Part shown: one piece after another, positions 24,756 to 33,772 of the stretch
How the letters are laid out: every line of letters starts with the position of its first letter
Position numbering within the stretch: the first letter of the stretch is position 1
Origin: Gemmatimonadaceae bacterium
GTDB taxonomy: Bacteria; Gemmatimonadota; Gemmatimonadetes; Gemmatimonadales; Gemmatimonadaceae
Direction of reading: 5' to 3'
Length of the DNA: 64,000 nucleotides
Assembly (NCBI GenBank): GCA_030835125.1
Contig: JAUQWM010000005.1
Coordinates: forward strand, 124,001 to 188,000
Notes under the pieces: model-generated
Seen by the model: only the letters and a program-made list of their open reading frames with translations
Told to the model about the DNA's origin: nothing
Database searches by the model: none
Translations under genes and position numbers: made by a program

Positions 24756-27443
24756 ATGACGGGTTACGTGCGTGCCGCACTCGCCCGCATCCGCGAACTG
24801 TTCCGCCGCCGCTCGCGCGTTGCCGCCGAGCGCGATGAGGAATTGCGCTTTCACGTGGAGATGGAGGCCGCGGAGAACGTCCGCCGCGGCATGAGCCCGG
24901 CCGATGCGCACCGCGCCGCCGTGCTCCGCTTCGGCGGCATGCAGCGCTTCCGTGAGGCCACGAACGACGCCCGCGGCGTCGTCGCGCTCGACAACCTCGC
25001 TCGCGACATACGGTTCGCCTTCCGCCGGCTGCACCGTGCCCCGGCGTTCGCCGCCGGAGTCATCACCACCATTGGCATTGGGATCGGAGCCGCGGTCGGC
25101 ATCGGCACCATCGTGTACGGCGTTCTCCTCCGCGACCTCCCGTACGACAGGCCCGACCAGCTCGTGCGCGTCGGCTTCGTCACGGAGGGAATCGGCGGGC
25201 CTGGCGACCTCCAGTCGCCGGCCACGTACTTCCACTTCGCGAAGAGCGCGCGCTCCTTCACGGAGCTGGGTGCATACTCGACCAGCGACGCGTTCGCCAT
25301 CACGGACGGCGACTCCCCCGAGCGGGTGACGGCCGCGCTGATGACGCCGAGCACGTTCACGCTGCTTGGCGCGCGCCCGCTGCTCGGCAAGCTGTTCCAG
25401 CCGGGCGATACGTCGTGGTACGGTGAGCGCCTCCTTCCGATTCTCATTTCCGAGAACCTCTGGCGCCGCCGCTATGGTGCGGATCCCGGCATCATCGGGC
25501 GTCGCATCGACATCGACCACGGGGAACGCGAGGTCGTCGGCGTGCTCCCCCGTTCCTTCCGCTTCCCGTCGCCGTCGATCGACATCTTCTATCCCGCGCC
25601 CGTACCGGTCAGACGCCCCGGCATCGCCCCGCGGTACCTCACGGTGATCGGCCGCCTGCGAGACGGCGTCAGTGCAACCGGTGCCGCAGCCGATCTGAAC
25701 GCGCTGATTCCGCGCCTCCCGGAACGGTTCCCGGCCATCACCGTCGAGATGCTGCGGGAGACCAACGCCCGCGCAACCGTCGAGTCGCTCCAGAGCGCCA
25801 CCGTGGCTCCGGTGCGCTCGCAACTCAGGCTGCTCGGTGTGCTCGTCGCCATCGTGCTGCTCATCGCGACGACCAACATCGTCAATCTCTTCCTGCTCCG
25901 GGCCGAGCGAGCCGGCCACGAGTTCGCCATTGCGCTCTCGCTTGGCGCCACCCGCGCGACGCTCGCGCAGCGCTTCATCGTGGAAGGGGTCATGCTCGGC
26001 CTGGCGTCGTGCGGCATTGCGCTTCCCGCGACGGCGCTGGCGCTGTCCACGAAGTTCGGCTTCACCGAAGGCGATATCCCGCGGCTGGGCGAGGTCTCGT
26101 TCGCATGGCCGACGGTCGCGCTCGTGCTGGCGAGCGCAACGGCCATCGGTGGCGCGGTCGGACTCATCGGGCTGGCGCGCACGGGGAAGGCGGGGACGTT
26201 CGACCGGCTTCGCGCGTCGCGCACCGCGTCGAGCCCTGCCTGGCGGCGCGTGCAAGGCGGACTCGTGGCCGCACAGGTGGCGTTCGCCCTCGTTCTGCTG
26301 GTCGCGGCGGGTCTGCTTGGCCGCAGCTTCTGGAACCTCCGGAACGCCGAGATCGGTTTCGATCCCGCGAACCGGATGATGGCCCAGGTGTCGCTCCCGT
26401 GGAGCGGCTACACGTCCTACGGAGCCGTCGCCGCATTCCACGCGAAGGTACTCGATCGGCTTGCCGCGCTGCCTGGCGTCACGTCCGTCGGCGCCGCATC
26501 GGAGCTTCCGCTGACCGGTCACGGCGCGCCGCTTCTCAGGGAAGTCCGGGCCGCCGTCGAGGGCGGACGGGAGGGCGTGACGGCGGCGAGCAATATGGCG
26601 ACCGAAGAGTATTTCCGTACGATGGGGATTCCGCTGCTCGCCGGGCGCACTTTCCGCGCCGGCGACCTGCGGGGCACGCCGGCGGTCGTCGTGAGCGAAC
26701 GCGTCGCGCGGCGCCTGTTCGGAACGGCGTCGGCTCTCGGCCGGCGCATCGTGCTGGATGCCGATGCGCCGGCGGCGTTCACGATCGTCGGGGTGGTCGG
26801 CGACGTGCAGTGGGCGCGCATCGAGGACGGCGACGTACCCATGGTGTACTTTCCGCTCCTGCGCGACGGCGACGGGATTCCGGCCGACAGCACGCCCGTC
26901 TATCGGCCGACGGATGCCCAGTACGTCGTCCAGGGAACCGAGCTGCCCACCGCCGCGACGATCCGGCGGGTCGTGACGGAGATCGACCAACGCGTGCCGG
27001 CGTCGAACATCCGCACGCTCGGCTTCGTCGTGGACACGGCGACGGCTCGCGTGCGGCTCACGATGCTGCTCATCGGGGTCGCGGGCGCCGCCGCGCTTCT
27101 CCTCGGAGTGATCGGCGTGTACACCGTGGTCGCCTACGCCGCGAACGGGCGCATGCGGGAGTTCGGCATCCGCCTCGCGCTCGGCGCCGCACCGGCGCGC
27201 GTGGGCGGCATGGTGCTCGTCGACGGCGCCAGGCTCGTCGCGATCGGCACGTTCGCCGGCCTCGCCGCAGCGCTCGGCGCCACGCAGTTCCTGCGCGCCC
27301 TGCTGTATGAGGTGGCACCCACCAGCCTCGCGGAGTTCGGGGCCGCGACGGCACTCCTGGTGGTGGTCACGCTCTGCGCCACGCTTCTACCCGCGCACCG
27401 TGCGGCGCGCACGCATCCCGCGGTGGTGCTCCGCGGCGAGTAG
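24756..27443 (+). CDS. ADOP-type ABC transporter permease (MacB/FtsX-like)
   Basis: The protein has 895 residues. The N-terminal charged region AAERDEELRFHVEMEAAENVRRGMSPADAHRAAVLRFGG is the hallmark of acidobacterial duplicated orphan permeases. It is followed by two MacB-like periplasmic domains and FtsX domains, with helices near 100-125, 370-395, 405-425, 455-475, 505-525 and three at the C-terminus (about 770-890). No ATPase gene is next to it, as is usual for ADOPs. Start ATG at 24756, four bases after PadR. A long antisense frame (24480-26990) is a GC shadow. Confidence 0.92.
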   Translation: MTGYVRAALARIRELFRRRSRVAAERDEELRFHVEMEAAENVRRGMSPADAHRAAVLRFGGMQRFREATNDARGVVALDNLARDIRFAFRRLHRAPAFAAGVITTIGIGIGAAVGIGTIVYGVLLRDLPYDRPDQLVRVGFVTEGIGGPGDLQSPATYFHFAKSARSFTELGAYSTSDAFAITDGDSPERVTAALMTPSTFTLLGARPLLGKLFQPGDTSWYGERLLPILISENLWRRRYGADPGIIGRRIDIDHGEREVVGVLPRSFRFPSPSIDIFYPAPVPVRRPGIAPRYLTVIGRLRDGVSATGAAADLNALIPRLPERFPAITVEMLRETNARATVESLQSATVAPVRSQLRLLGVLVAIVLLIATTNIVNLFLLRAERAGHEFAIALSLGATRATLAQRFIVEGVMLGLASCGIALPATALALSTKFGFTEGDIPRLGEVSFAWPTVALVLASATAIGGAVGLIGLARTGKAGTFDRLRASRTASSPAWRRVQGGLVAAQVAFALVLLVAAGLLGRSFWNLRNAEIGFDPANRMMAQVSLPWSGYTSYGAVAAFHAKVLDRLAALPGVTSVGAASELPLTGHGAPLLREVRAAVEGGREGVTAASNMATEEYFRTMGIPLLAGRTFRAGDLRGTPAVVVSERVARRLFGTASALGRRIVLDADAPAAFTIVGVVGDVQWARIEDGDVPMVYFPLLRDGDGIPADSTPVYRPTDAQYVVQGTELPTAATIRRVVTEIDQRVPASNIRTLGFVVDTATARVRLTMLLIGVAGAAALLLGVIGVYTVVAYAANGRMREFGIRLALGAAPARVGGMVLVDGARLVAIGTFAGLAAALGATQFLRALLYEVAPTSLAEFGAATALLVVVTLCATLLPAHRAARTHPAVVLRGE

Positions 27444-27787
27444 CCAGATCCGACAAGACTCCAGTTCTGCGACTTGGCCGCGCGCCCGCGGCTGCTCGTC
27501 CTCGCGGCGCACAACTGAACGGTTGTGACCACGTGCTTTCGGACTGTCGCATGAGCTTCCTTGGTGTTCATTGGCGGACGTCCCCTCCGGCAGGCAAGCA
27601 CCCCGACTCAGCGTGCGCAATGCGGCGTGGAACCGTCTCGTACCGTAGACGATCCAGCGCATTGACGTCATAAGGCGATTCTGCGATCGTGCGCTTCGGC
27701 TCCGCTGCCCGAGGCGGAGTCATATTGGTACACAAGAGGATGCGCTCCTCAGTTACTCCAGTCGCTCGACCACCTGACTCGCGCCGC
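27444..27787. other. Stretch without a supportable gene
   Basis: No protein-like frame of convincing quality. A minus-strand frame (27568-27801, 77 codons) has a TTG start and no known motif. The stretch runs into attC-like site B and may be the remains of a cassette. Confidence 0.35.
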
Positions 27788-27903
27788 GCCTGATAGGCCA
27801 AGGTGTGGATTGCCGCCGCGGCCAGCAGTCGTATCTTGGAGAACGTGTCGCCGTACGCGGCGGCTCTGTTTGATCGATCGTAGCTGGACGCTATCCGTCA
27901 GGA
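27788..27903 (+). repeat. attC-like integron recombination site B
   Basis: This 116-bp element starts GCCTGAT and ends GTCAGGA (27897-27903). The right half (GTAGCTGGACGCTATCCG) closely matches site A. The left box is nearly the complement of the right box. A gene starts 62 nt after it. Confidence 0.6.
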
Positions 27904-27964
27904 TAGCGCAGCAGAATCCGAGACCACCGCTCCAAGCGCCTCGCTATCCACAAACCTTGCCGCC

Positions 27965-28441
27965 ATGCCGTTGAGTCAATCTCGTCGACTGCAAGCGAAC
28001 CCAGTGCAGACCTGCCTGGCATTGTGCGTTTTCGTGGTGATCGTCGCAGGTTGTTCATCTGCTTCAAGTCAGCCGCAGCCTGTCCTCGTCGGTGCCATGG
28101 ACTATGCGTTTGACGCGCCCGATAGCCTTCCAGCCGGTGAAGTGGCGTTCGGGTTGGAGAACCGAGGAACGGTTGCTCACGAACTCATTGTGGTAGGTCT
28201 ACGGCCCGAAGCGGATGTGGCCGAGATTCTCCGGCGTGATCGTGCCGACTCAACGTGGCGCCATCTCCGAGACGCACCGAGCGGTATCCTGACCGCGGAT
28301 TCCGGAGTGCGCACCCCCGGATCGCTCCTGGTCAATCTCGAACGCGGCAAGCGGTACCTCCTGCTCTGCAACTTCCAGGATTCCGACAGCGCGTTGACGC
28401 ACCTGCATCTTGGCATGTTTCGGGTTGTGAGCGCGCGCTGA
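27965..28441 (+). CDS. Cupredoxin-like lipoprotein
   Basis: The protein has 158 residues. The N-terminus LALCVFVVIVAGCSS is a lipoprotein signal with a lipobox. The mature part follows the plastocyanin-like pattern: PAGEVAFGLENRGTVAHELIVVGL, later GKRYLLLCNFQDSDSALTHLHLGMFRVV. His in AHEL, Cys in LLCNF, a His of HLHL and Met of LGMF stand in the order of type 1 copper ligands, although the Cys-His spacing is longer than usual. Its function is inferred as copper or electron carrier, or a copper-less relative. It lies between attC-like sites B and C, as a complete cassette would. Confidence 0.65.
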   Translation: MPLSQSRRLQANPVQTCLALCVFVVIVAGCSSASSQPQPVLVGAMDYAFDAPDSLPAGEVAFGLENRGTVAHELIVVGLRPEADVAEILRRDRADSTWRHLRDAPSGILTADSGVRTPGSLLVNLERGKRYLLLCNFQDSDSALTHLHLGMFRVVSAR

Positions 28442-28454
28442 CCGTGCGAGCGCT

Positions 28455-28570
28455 ACTTTACAGGCGTTACAGCAGGCGGCGGAGCCAGGGAGCGCGCCGA
28501 GGCACTGGCTTTGCTCGACACCGCGGCGCGATTGTATCTGGTCGCCGCAACTGAACGCTGTCCGTTACGC
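28455..28570 (+). repeat. attC-like integron recombination site C
   Basis: Element of about 116 bp, ending GTTACGC (28564-28570). The right end CAACTGAACGCTGTCC and the left CAGGCGGCGGAGC match site A. The left box is degenerate (ACTTTAC); an alternative left box CGCTGAC at 28436 overlaps the stop codon of the cupredoxin gene. The next gene begins 26 nt later. Confidence 0.6.
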
Positions 28571-28596
28571 TGTCGCATTGGCTGGAGGCACGCGCC

Positions 28597-29748
28597 ATGA
28601 ATCGACTGGACAAACTGGCGATCTTGCTCCTGCTGTCGAGCGGAGCATTCCTCGGGTGGCGACACCCCGAGCAAGCGCTCGAATGGACGACGACGCGAGA
28701 CAGCACCGGATTTCGGCCGATCCGAGGAGTTCAGGCTGCTTGCACCACGTGCATCTCGCTCAAGGAGATCGCCGTGCTTGGCAGAGATACGATCCAAGGA
28801 GAGCTGGAGGACCGGGGCACCATACAGAACGTCGTCAGGGATCCACAAGGGCGGTACTGGGCGGGCCAGCGAACGACCATCAAGGTGTTTGCGGCGGACG
28901 GCAGGTACCTGCGCTCTGTCGGGCGGAGTGGCCAGGGACCGATGGAATTCGCATTCGCGCAACCGGTTCATGCAGACGCGACAGGTATTCACGTTGTAGA
29001 TCCGCGGCTCGGCCGAGAAACAGTCATCGGCAATGATTTCAGCCATCGTTCCGATCGGACTTTGCCGGTCGCGTTCGATGGAGTAGCACAGGTTCCAGGT
29101 GCGGGGCATCGCTACGTCATAGCCAAGTGGGCAACGGGCGGTAGGGGTAAGGCACTTCCCCTGCACTTGATGTCAGGTTCGGAGACTCTGGCGAGTTTCG
29201 GATTGCGGGCACAGTCGCCCGAGGTCGAAACCGTTCGCGGGATTTCCGGAAGAGTCATCAACGTTGGCCCGACCTCTCATGTCTTTTCCTCGCAAACCGA
29301 TTCCTACGAAATCGAGGCTTGGACGCTCGAGGGCGACCGCGTTGCCGGGTTCAGGCTTGCGACCCTGAACACCGAACCCGTGGGCCGGGGTGGGCTGATC
29401 ACCGCCGACAATCCTTTCCGGAACTCGGTTCGTGACATCGCCGCCTTCGATTCACGTTACTTGTGGGTGATAACGTGGCATCGGCGATCCAACTGGCGTG
29501 ACTTCATGGTTGAGCGCAGTTCGCGAGATCTCGGGACCTACCTGGAGCCGAAGGATGGCATCCTGTCGCCTGTGTTCCGCAGTCGCATTGACTTGCTGGA
29601 TCTGAACACCTCATCCGTGGTTGCTTCGACGTGGCAGGATGGCATGCTGCTGCGATTCATTGAGCCCCGGCTCGTTCTGAAGCTGGACTACAACGACGCC
29701 GGTGCGCCGATACTGAGAGTGTTCGAGGCAAATGTTCAGCGTCGCTGA
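28597..29748 (+). CDS. Six-bladed beta-propeller protein
   Basis: The protein has 383 residues. An N-terminal hydrophobic helix (LAILLLLSSGAFLGW) is an export signal or anchor, followed by a CTTC pair and propeller blades: NVVRDPQGRYWAGQRTTIKVFAADGRYLRSVGRSGQGPMEF. It belongs to the same propeller group as 17021, 29772 and 37943, with the recurring GRxGxGPGEF-type turn. It starts 26 nt after attC-like site C. Its ligand and role are unknown. Confidence 0.72.
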   Translation: MNRLDKLAILLLLSSGAFLGWRHPEQALEWTTTRDSTGFRPIRGVQAACTTCISLKEIAVLGRDTIQGELEDRGTIQNVVRDPQGRYWAGQRTTIKVFAADGRYLRSVGRSGQGPMEFAFAQPVHADATGIHVVDPRLGRETVIGNDFSHRSDRTLPVAFDGVAQVPGAGHRYVIAKWATGGRGKALPLHLMSGSETLASFGLRAQSPEVETVRGISGRVINVGPTSHVFSSQTDSYEIEAWTLEGDRVAGFRLATLNTEPVGRGGLITADNPFRNSVRDIAAFDSRYLWVITWHRRSNWRDFMVERSSRDLGTYLEPKDGILSPVFRSRIDLLDLNTSSVVASTWQDGMLLRFIEPRLVLKLDYNDAGAPILRVFEANVQRR

Positions 29749-29771
29749 TCTCTGGAGGGCAACGACGTAAG

Positions 29772-30950
29772 GTGCGACTCCTTGTGATGTTGAGCGCTCT
29801 GCTCGCTTGCCGGTCCGACGCACGCGCGACCATGCGTACGGAGTTCGACACGCTCCCCAGCGGAGTTGTGGTGGCACGCACCATGGGGGCCACCGCCGGC
29901 AGAGCACCGGGCTGGAGCCTCGAGCCGGTGGCGACTATCGGGTCGGCCGAGGGAGCTGACGCGTTCCTGTTCGGGCGAGTGGCGGCGGTGGCGGTCGGAA
30001 TCGACAACCAGATCCATGTCCTCGAGGCGCAGGCGCGCGAGGTGCGCGTGTTCGACCTCAACGGAAAGCACGTGCGCACCATTGGCGGGCCCGGAGGCGG
30101 GCCGGGGGAGTTGACATTCCCGGTCGGCATGACCGTGGACCCCAGTGGTCAGGTGTGGGTGTCCGATGAGGGGGCAGGGAAGTACATCGTGTACGCGCCG
30201 GACGGATCGCTGACACGAGAGTATCGACGCCCGTTTCCTTGGGTGCCCTTGCTGCGAGGCGGGCCGCGTGTGTCGCGAGACAGCAGCCTCCTGGACTTCG
30301 GTCAGCTTGGTGGCCGGCGAGTGGCCGTGCGAATGCTGGTCGACAGCGTGTTGCTGCCAACCGATACCATCATCCTTCCGGCATACGATCCGCCGATGTT
30401 CGGTAGGCAACTGAAGTCGGGAGAGCGAATCGGAGCGTTCGTGCCCTTCGGCGCGCAACAGGTGACCGCGATTGGGCCCTCAGGTGAGATCTGGACCGGA
30501 GTCGGGGCGAGTACGTATCGGCTCGCTCGACTTCGGGGAGAGGGTGACACGGTGAGGGTGATCGAGATGGACGTCTCACGAGCGGCGCTCACAAGCCAGG
30601 AGCGAGCCACCGTCGATAGCGCGGCCGCGGCAGCGGCGGGGAAAGGATACGCTGCACGGCCAGAGGATATGCCTGCGTACCATCCCTATTTCGAGGACGT
30701 CGTGATCGATGATCGCGGGAACCTTTGGGTGCGCCGGGCGGACCCGGGTGTCCGCCAGAAGGGGTCAGGCTCGCGCCCGGCTTTGTTCGACATCTTCGCC
30801 GAAGACGGCGCATACACGGGAACACTCGCGGCGCCTGTCGAGGCAGACCCCGCTCCTTCCGTGGGGAAAGGACTTCTGGTCGGAGTCCGAGCTGACAGCA
30901 CCGGCGCGCCAGTGGTTGAGGTGTATCGGCTACTGTTCACGAAGCGATAG
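29772..30950 (+). CDS. Six-bladed beta-propeller lipoprotein
   Basis: The protein has 392 residues with a GTG start. The short signal MRLLVMLSALLACRS ends in a lipobox LLAC. Blades include NQIHVLEAQAREVRVFDLNGKHVRTIGGPGGGPGELTFPVGMTVDPSGQVWVSDEGAGKYIVYAPDG and VVIDDRGNLWVRR. It resembles the NHL/6-bladed group. It begins 23 nt after the stop of the related gene at 28597, so the two are probably cotranscribed. Its function is unknown. Confidence 0.78.
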   Translation: MRLLVMLSALLACRSDARATMRTEFDTLPSGVVVARTMGATAGRAPGWSLEPVATIGSAEGADAFLFGRVAAVAVGIDNQIHVLEAQAREVRVFDLNGKHVRTIGGPGGGPGELTFPVGMTVDPSGQVWVSDEGAGKYIVYAPDGSLTREYRRPFPWVPLLRGGPRVSRDSSLLDFGQLGGRRVAVRMLVDSVLLPTDTIILPAYDPPMFGRQLKSGERIGAFVPFGAQQVTAIGPSGEIWTGVGASTYRLARLRGEGDTVRVIEMDVSRAALTSQERATVDSAAAAAAGKGYAARPEDMPAYHPYFEDVVIDDRGNLWVRRADPGVRQKGSGSRPALFDIFAEDGAYTGTLAAPVEADPAPSVGKGLLVGVRADSTGAPVVEVYRLLFTKR

Positions 30951-31150
30951 AGACCCGTTGTTCGTTCGAAGGTGGCGGAAGAGTGTCTCGACCCATGATC
31001 CGATGATCCTCATTTCCGGCGTTGATGAAATTCCAGGTCGCGACGCGACGGCGCGTTGCACGTCATGGCTGATTCCGTAACCGTCAGGTTCCCGTATTCA
31101 GCGACTGAGCACGCAGCCGCTGTGTCGGGCGGGAGCCCGAGACGCGCACG

Positions 31151-31387
31151 TTCGGCCGTGACGGATTCACGCCAACGGCGCACTGGTCACCGCCGATACC
31201 GTGGGCGCATGTGGACCAGGTCGTGGAGACGGAGAACTTCCTGCTGATCTACGCCTCGACGGATGGTCCCTTCTACGTACCCAGGCACGCACTCTCGCCC
31301 ACCGAGCGCAGTCAGTTGGACGCCTTGCTGCGCGAGGCATTTCACTCGCGTCCAAAGCAATTGGTGCTGCTTCCGCGCGCAACTTGA
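31151..31387 (+). pseudogene. C-terminal remnant of a YcxB-like protein
   Basis: The frame FGRDGFTPTAHWSPPIPWAHVDQVVETENFLLIYASTDGPFYVPRHALSPTERSQLDALLREAF matches the C-terminal YcxB-like domain, which has the IxWxxVxxVxET motif and the PKRAF-type strand. The membrane part and start codon are absent, and 30951-31150 holds no continuation. The TGA stop lies within a box (ACTTGAC) that resembles the left end of attC-like site F. Confidence 0.55.
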
Positions 31388-31460
31388 CAGGCGTTGCGCG
31401 ACCAGGCGCGCTCCATCAGCAGCGTCGCCCAGACGAAATGAACGCCGCCGCGCCGGTGCA
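31382..31460 (+). repeat. Partial attC-like site D
   Basis: It starts ACTTGACAGGCGTTGCGCGA, similar to the left ends of sites C and E, and has an ATGAACGC inner box at about 31438. No right-hand GTTRRRY box follows, so it is a half site or decayed. The following stretch to 31581 holds nothing clear. Confidence 0.3.
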
Positions 31461-31581
31461 GGGCGAGGATGATGGCATCCAGGCGAGGCTCGTGGGTGTG
31501 TGACTTAGTTCACTAGATCACCACCATACGCTGGCGCCCGCCTGCGGTTTCAGGTCTTCCCGCTACCGACTCGGGGTCGGG

Positions 31582-32346
31582 TCACATCGCGGCGCGACGG
31601 CGGCGGAAGTGCGCGGCAAGGGTGAGGAGACCCGTCGCAACCACCAATCCCCACCAGAGGGCCGCGCTGGAGAGCAGCGTCGACGCCGGGACGATGCCCA
31701 TGTCGAAGCGCGAGGGCATCCCATTGAGTGCATCGGGGCCCGGCAGGTGCCGTAGAAGTCCGCGCATCGCGAACACGTCGCGAAGCGCCGTCGGGACACC
31801 CAGGGTCGCCGCGATCGTCATGGCGAGGGTGGGTGGCAGCATCGCCCAGAGCAGTGGCGCCCGCCTCTTCACTCCCGACACCACGAGGAGCCAGGCATAC
31901 ATCGGCGCCTGCCACAGCACGGTGGCGAGCATCTCGGTGGCGGCCCACCCGGGGCTCACGAGTCGCGCGTCGGGAGTGGCGCTCCCACTGGCGATCAACC
32001 CCCGCGCCAGCAGTTGCGAGAGCCACATGAGGGCCAGGATGATCGCGGGCACGACCGCCAGCGCCACCAACGCCTTCGACAGCACCACGACCCGATCCGA
32101 GACCGGCACCGACTTCCAGAACAGGATGCTTCGGTCGCGCCGCTCGCCATGCAGCGCCTCGCTGCAATACACGAACGCGATGACCGTTCCACCGAGAAGC
32201 AACGTGCGCAGCAGGTATCCCACAATTTCCGCGTGGCCTTGCGCCACGAAGATGCCCATCAGCGCGAGCCCGCCCGCCAGCGGCGCGACGTAGACCCAGC
32301 GATGCTCCCACAGCTCCCGCCGGACGCACCAGGCCAGTGCCTTCAC
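31582..32346 (-). CDS. ABC-2-type transporter permease
   Basis: The protein has 254 residues and six hydrophobic segments (starting at about 18, 48, 92, 140, 165 and 228). The N-terminus ALAWCVRRELWEHRWVYVAPLAG and the loop SEALHGERRDRSILFWKSVPVSDRVVVLSKALVAL are typical of ABC-2 permeases encoded with YtrB-like ATPases. It overlaps the upstream ATPase gene by four bases. It is the third gene of a GntR-ATPase-permease operon. The substrate is unknown; relatives respond to envelope stress or cell-wall antibiotics. Confidence 0.88.
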   Translation of the reverse strand: MKALAWCVRRELWEHRWVYVAPLAGGLALMGIFVAQGHAEIVGYLLRTLLLGGTVIAFVYCSEALHGERRDRSILFWKSVPVSDRVVVLSKALVALAVVPAIILALMWLSQLLARGLIASGSATPDARLVSPGWAATEMLATVLWQAPMYAWLLVVSGVKRRAPLLWAMLPPTLAMTIAATLGVPTALRDVFAMRGLLRHLPGPDALNGMPSRFDMGIVPASTLLSSAALWWGLVVATGLLTLAAHFRRRRAAM

Positions 32347-33212
32347 GCCACCTGCCCCGCAGGTTGTTCGAGCTCGAGCAGCACGGTACAGACGGTCGCG
32401 AGGCTCGGGGTCCGAAGGGTACCCAGCAGGTTGATCCGGTCCACGTCGCCGCCGTCGAACAGCAGCGTCGACCCGCCGAGCGTCGGGCGTTCGTGCAGTG
32501 GGTCCATGGTGCGTGCGACATCGAGGTGATCGGGATGCACCGCCACCTCGATGAACCGGGCCTGGAGATCATCCATGGAGCACGACAGGATGGGCCGACC
32601 TTCCTGCAGTACGACGACGTGGGTGAGGATGTGCTGCACCTCGTCCAGCTCGTGCGTCGCGATCACCAGCGTCCGGCTCTCTTCCTCCGCCCGGGCGAGC
32701 AGCGCGTCGAAGAATCGCTTGCGGGCCAGCACGTCGAGGCCGAGCGTCGGTTCATCCAGGACCGTCAGCCTGGCATCGACGCTCATCGCGAGGGCGAGCT
32801 GCAGCTGCGCGACGAGACCCTTCGAGAGTGACTCGATCCGGTCGCCGCCCCGAAGGCCGTTGCGTGCGAGGAAGGCGTCTGCCTTCGCGCGCTCGAAGGC
32901 CGGTTGGACCGCGGCCATGTAGTCCACCGCCTGCGCAACGCGGATCCACCTCGGCATCGACGAGACGTCGGTCACGAACGACACGTTCCGCATCAGCCGC
33001 GCCCGAGCATGCCACGGGTCGAGGCCCAGCACGCGGAGTTCGCCCTCGACCGGTACGAGTCCCAGCAGCGCCTGGAGGAGTGTCGACTTCCCGGCCCCGT
33101 TGGGACCGATCACGCCGAGGACCCGGCCCTCCCCGATGCTCAAGTCCACGCCATCCAGGGCGACGCGGTCACGAAAGCGCTTTCGAAGGCCGCGTGCCTC
33201 GATGCATGCCAT
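32343..33212 (-). CDS. ABC transporter ATP-binding protein
   Basis: The protein has 289 residues. Walker A is GPNGAGKS, the signature region is ESLSKGLVAQLQLALAM (LSKGL instead of LSGGQ), Walker B is LTVLDEPTLGLD and the switch is ATHEL. The C-terminal 70 residues form the extension seen in YtrB-like ATPases. It lies three bases after the GntR gene and overlaps the permease gene, so the three form one operon with the permease as its membrane partner. Confidence 0.92.
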   Translation of the reverse strand: MACIEARGLRKRFRDRVALDGVDLSIGEGRVLGVIGPNGAGKSTLLQALLGLVPVEGELRVLGLDPWHARARLMRNVSFVTDVSSMPRWIRVAQAVDYMAAVQPAFERAKADAFLARNGLRGGDRIESLSKGLVAQLQLALAMSVDARLTVLDEPTLGLDVLARKRFFDALLARAEEESRTLVIATHELDEVQHILTHVVVLQEGRPILSCSMDDLQARFIEVAVHPDHLDVARTMDPLHERPTLGGSTLLFDGGDVDRINLLGTLRTPSLATVCTVLLELEQPAGQVA

Positions 33213-33215
33213 CGA

Positions 33216-33602
33216 TCAGCGGGTCCTGGCCTTGGTGCGTGCGGTGCGCGGCGGCGCGGCAGGAAACAGGTCCGCGGCGCCCAATCCCATGCGGTGGATG
33301 CGGGCGCGGATGCGCGGCCACTCCTCCTGAAGGAAGCGCCTCCGCTCGTCCTTGAGGAGTCGCTCGCGGGCGCCGGGGTTCACGAAGAGCCCGATGCCCC
33401 GCCGGTTCTCGACGAGGCCCTCCTCCGCCAGCTCCTGGTATGCCTTGAGCACGGTCAACGGGTTGATCCGGTACTCGGCGGCGACCGTACGCGCGGACGG
33501 GATCGCCTCCCCCTCGCCCAGGGCGTTGTCGAGGATCAGCGCGACGATGCGGTCGCGCAGCTGTCGGTAGATCGGCTGGTCGTCGGTCAGCTTGGGGTGC
33601 AT
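33216..33602 (-). CDS. GntR-family regulator, YtrA subfamily
   Basis: The protein has 128 residues. The winged helix is QPIYRQLRDRIVALILDNALGEGEAIPSARTVAAEYRINPLTVLKAYQELAEEGLVENRRGIGLFV. It has only a short helical tail and no ligand-binding domain, which defines the YtrA type that controls linked ABC transporters. It heads the operon with the ATPase and permease and probably represses it. A candidate operator lies upstream. Confidence 0.9.
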   Translation of the reverse strand: MHPKLTDDQPIYRQLRDRIVALILDNALGEGEAIPSARTVAAEYRINPLTVLKAYQELAEEGLVENRRGIGLFVNPGARERLLKDERRRFLQEEWPRIRARIHRMGLGAADLFPAAPPRTARTKARTR

Positions 33603-33638
33603 GGCCGGAATGTAACTTCGGGCGCTTCCCGGCCGTAA

Positions 33639-33660
33639 GTGATATACTTGGCTACATCAC
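33639..33660. promoter_or_regulatory. Candidate operator upstream of the GntR operon
   Basis: GTGAT (33639-33643) and ATCAC (33656-33660) form an inverted repeat with 12 bases between. The AT-rich spacer (atacttgg) stands out from its surroundings. It lies 37 nt before the GntR start codon on the minus strand, a suitable position for autoregulation. Confidence 0.35.
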
Positions 33661-33772
33661 CAACACACCGACCGCCCGCCATGCCCGTGACGACCGAGCA
33701 ACGCACCTGTGCCCGCATCGCCACGCTCGCGCGTAGCAGCCACTCACTCACTCACTCCTGTCGACTCCAACC

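Noticed and set aside
24480-26990. 836-codon open frame on the minus strand opposite PadR and the ADOP permease
   Set aside because: It is antisense to two clear genes, has no family motif, and is His/Arg/Asp-rich as expected for the shadow of a GC-rich gene.
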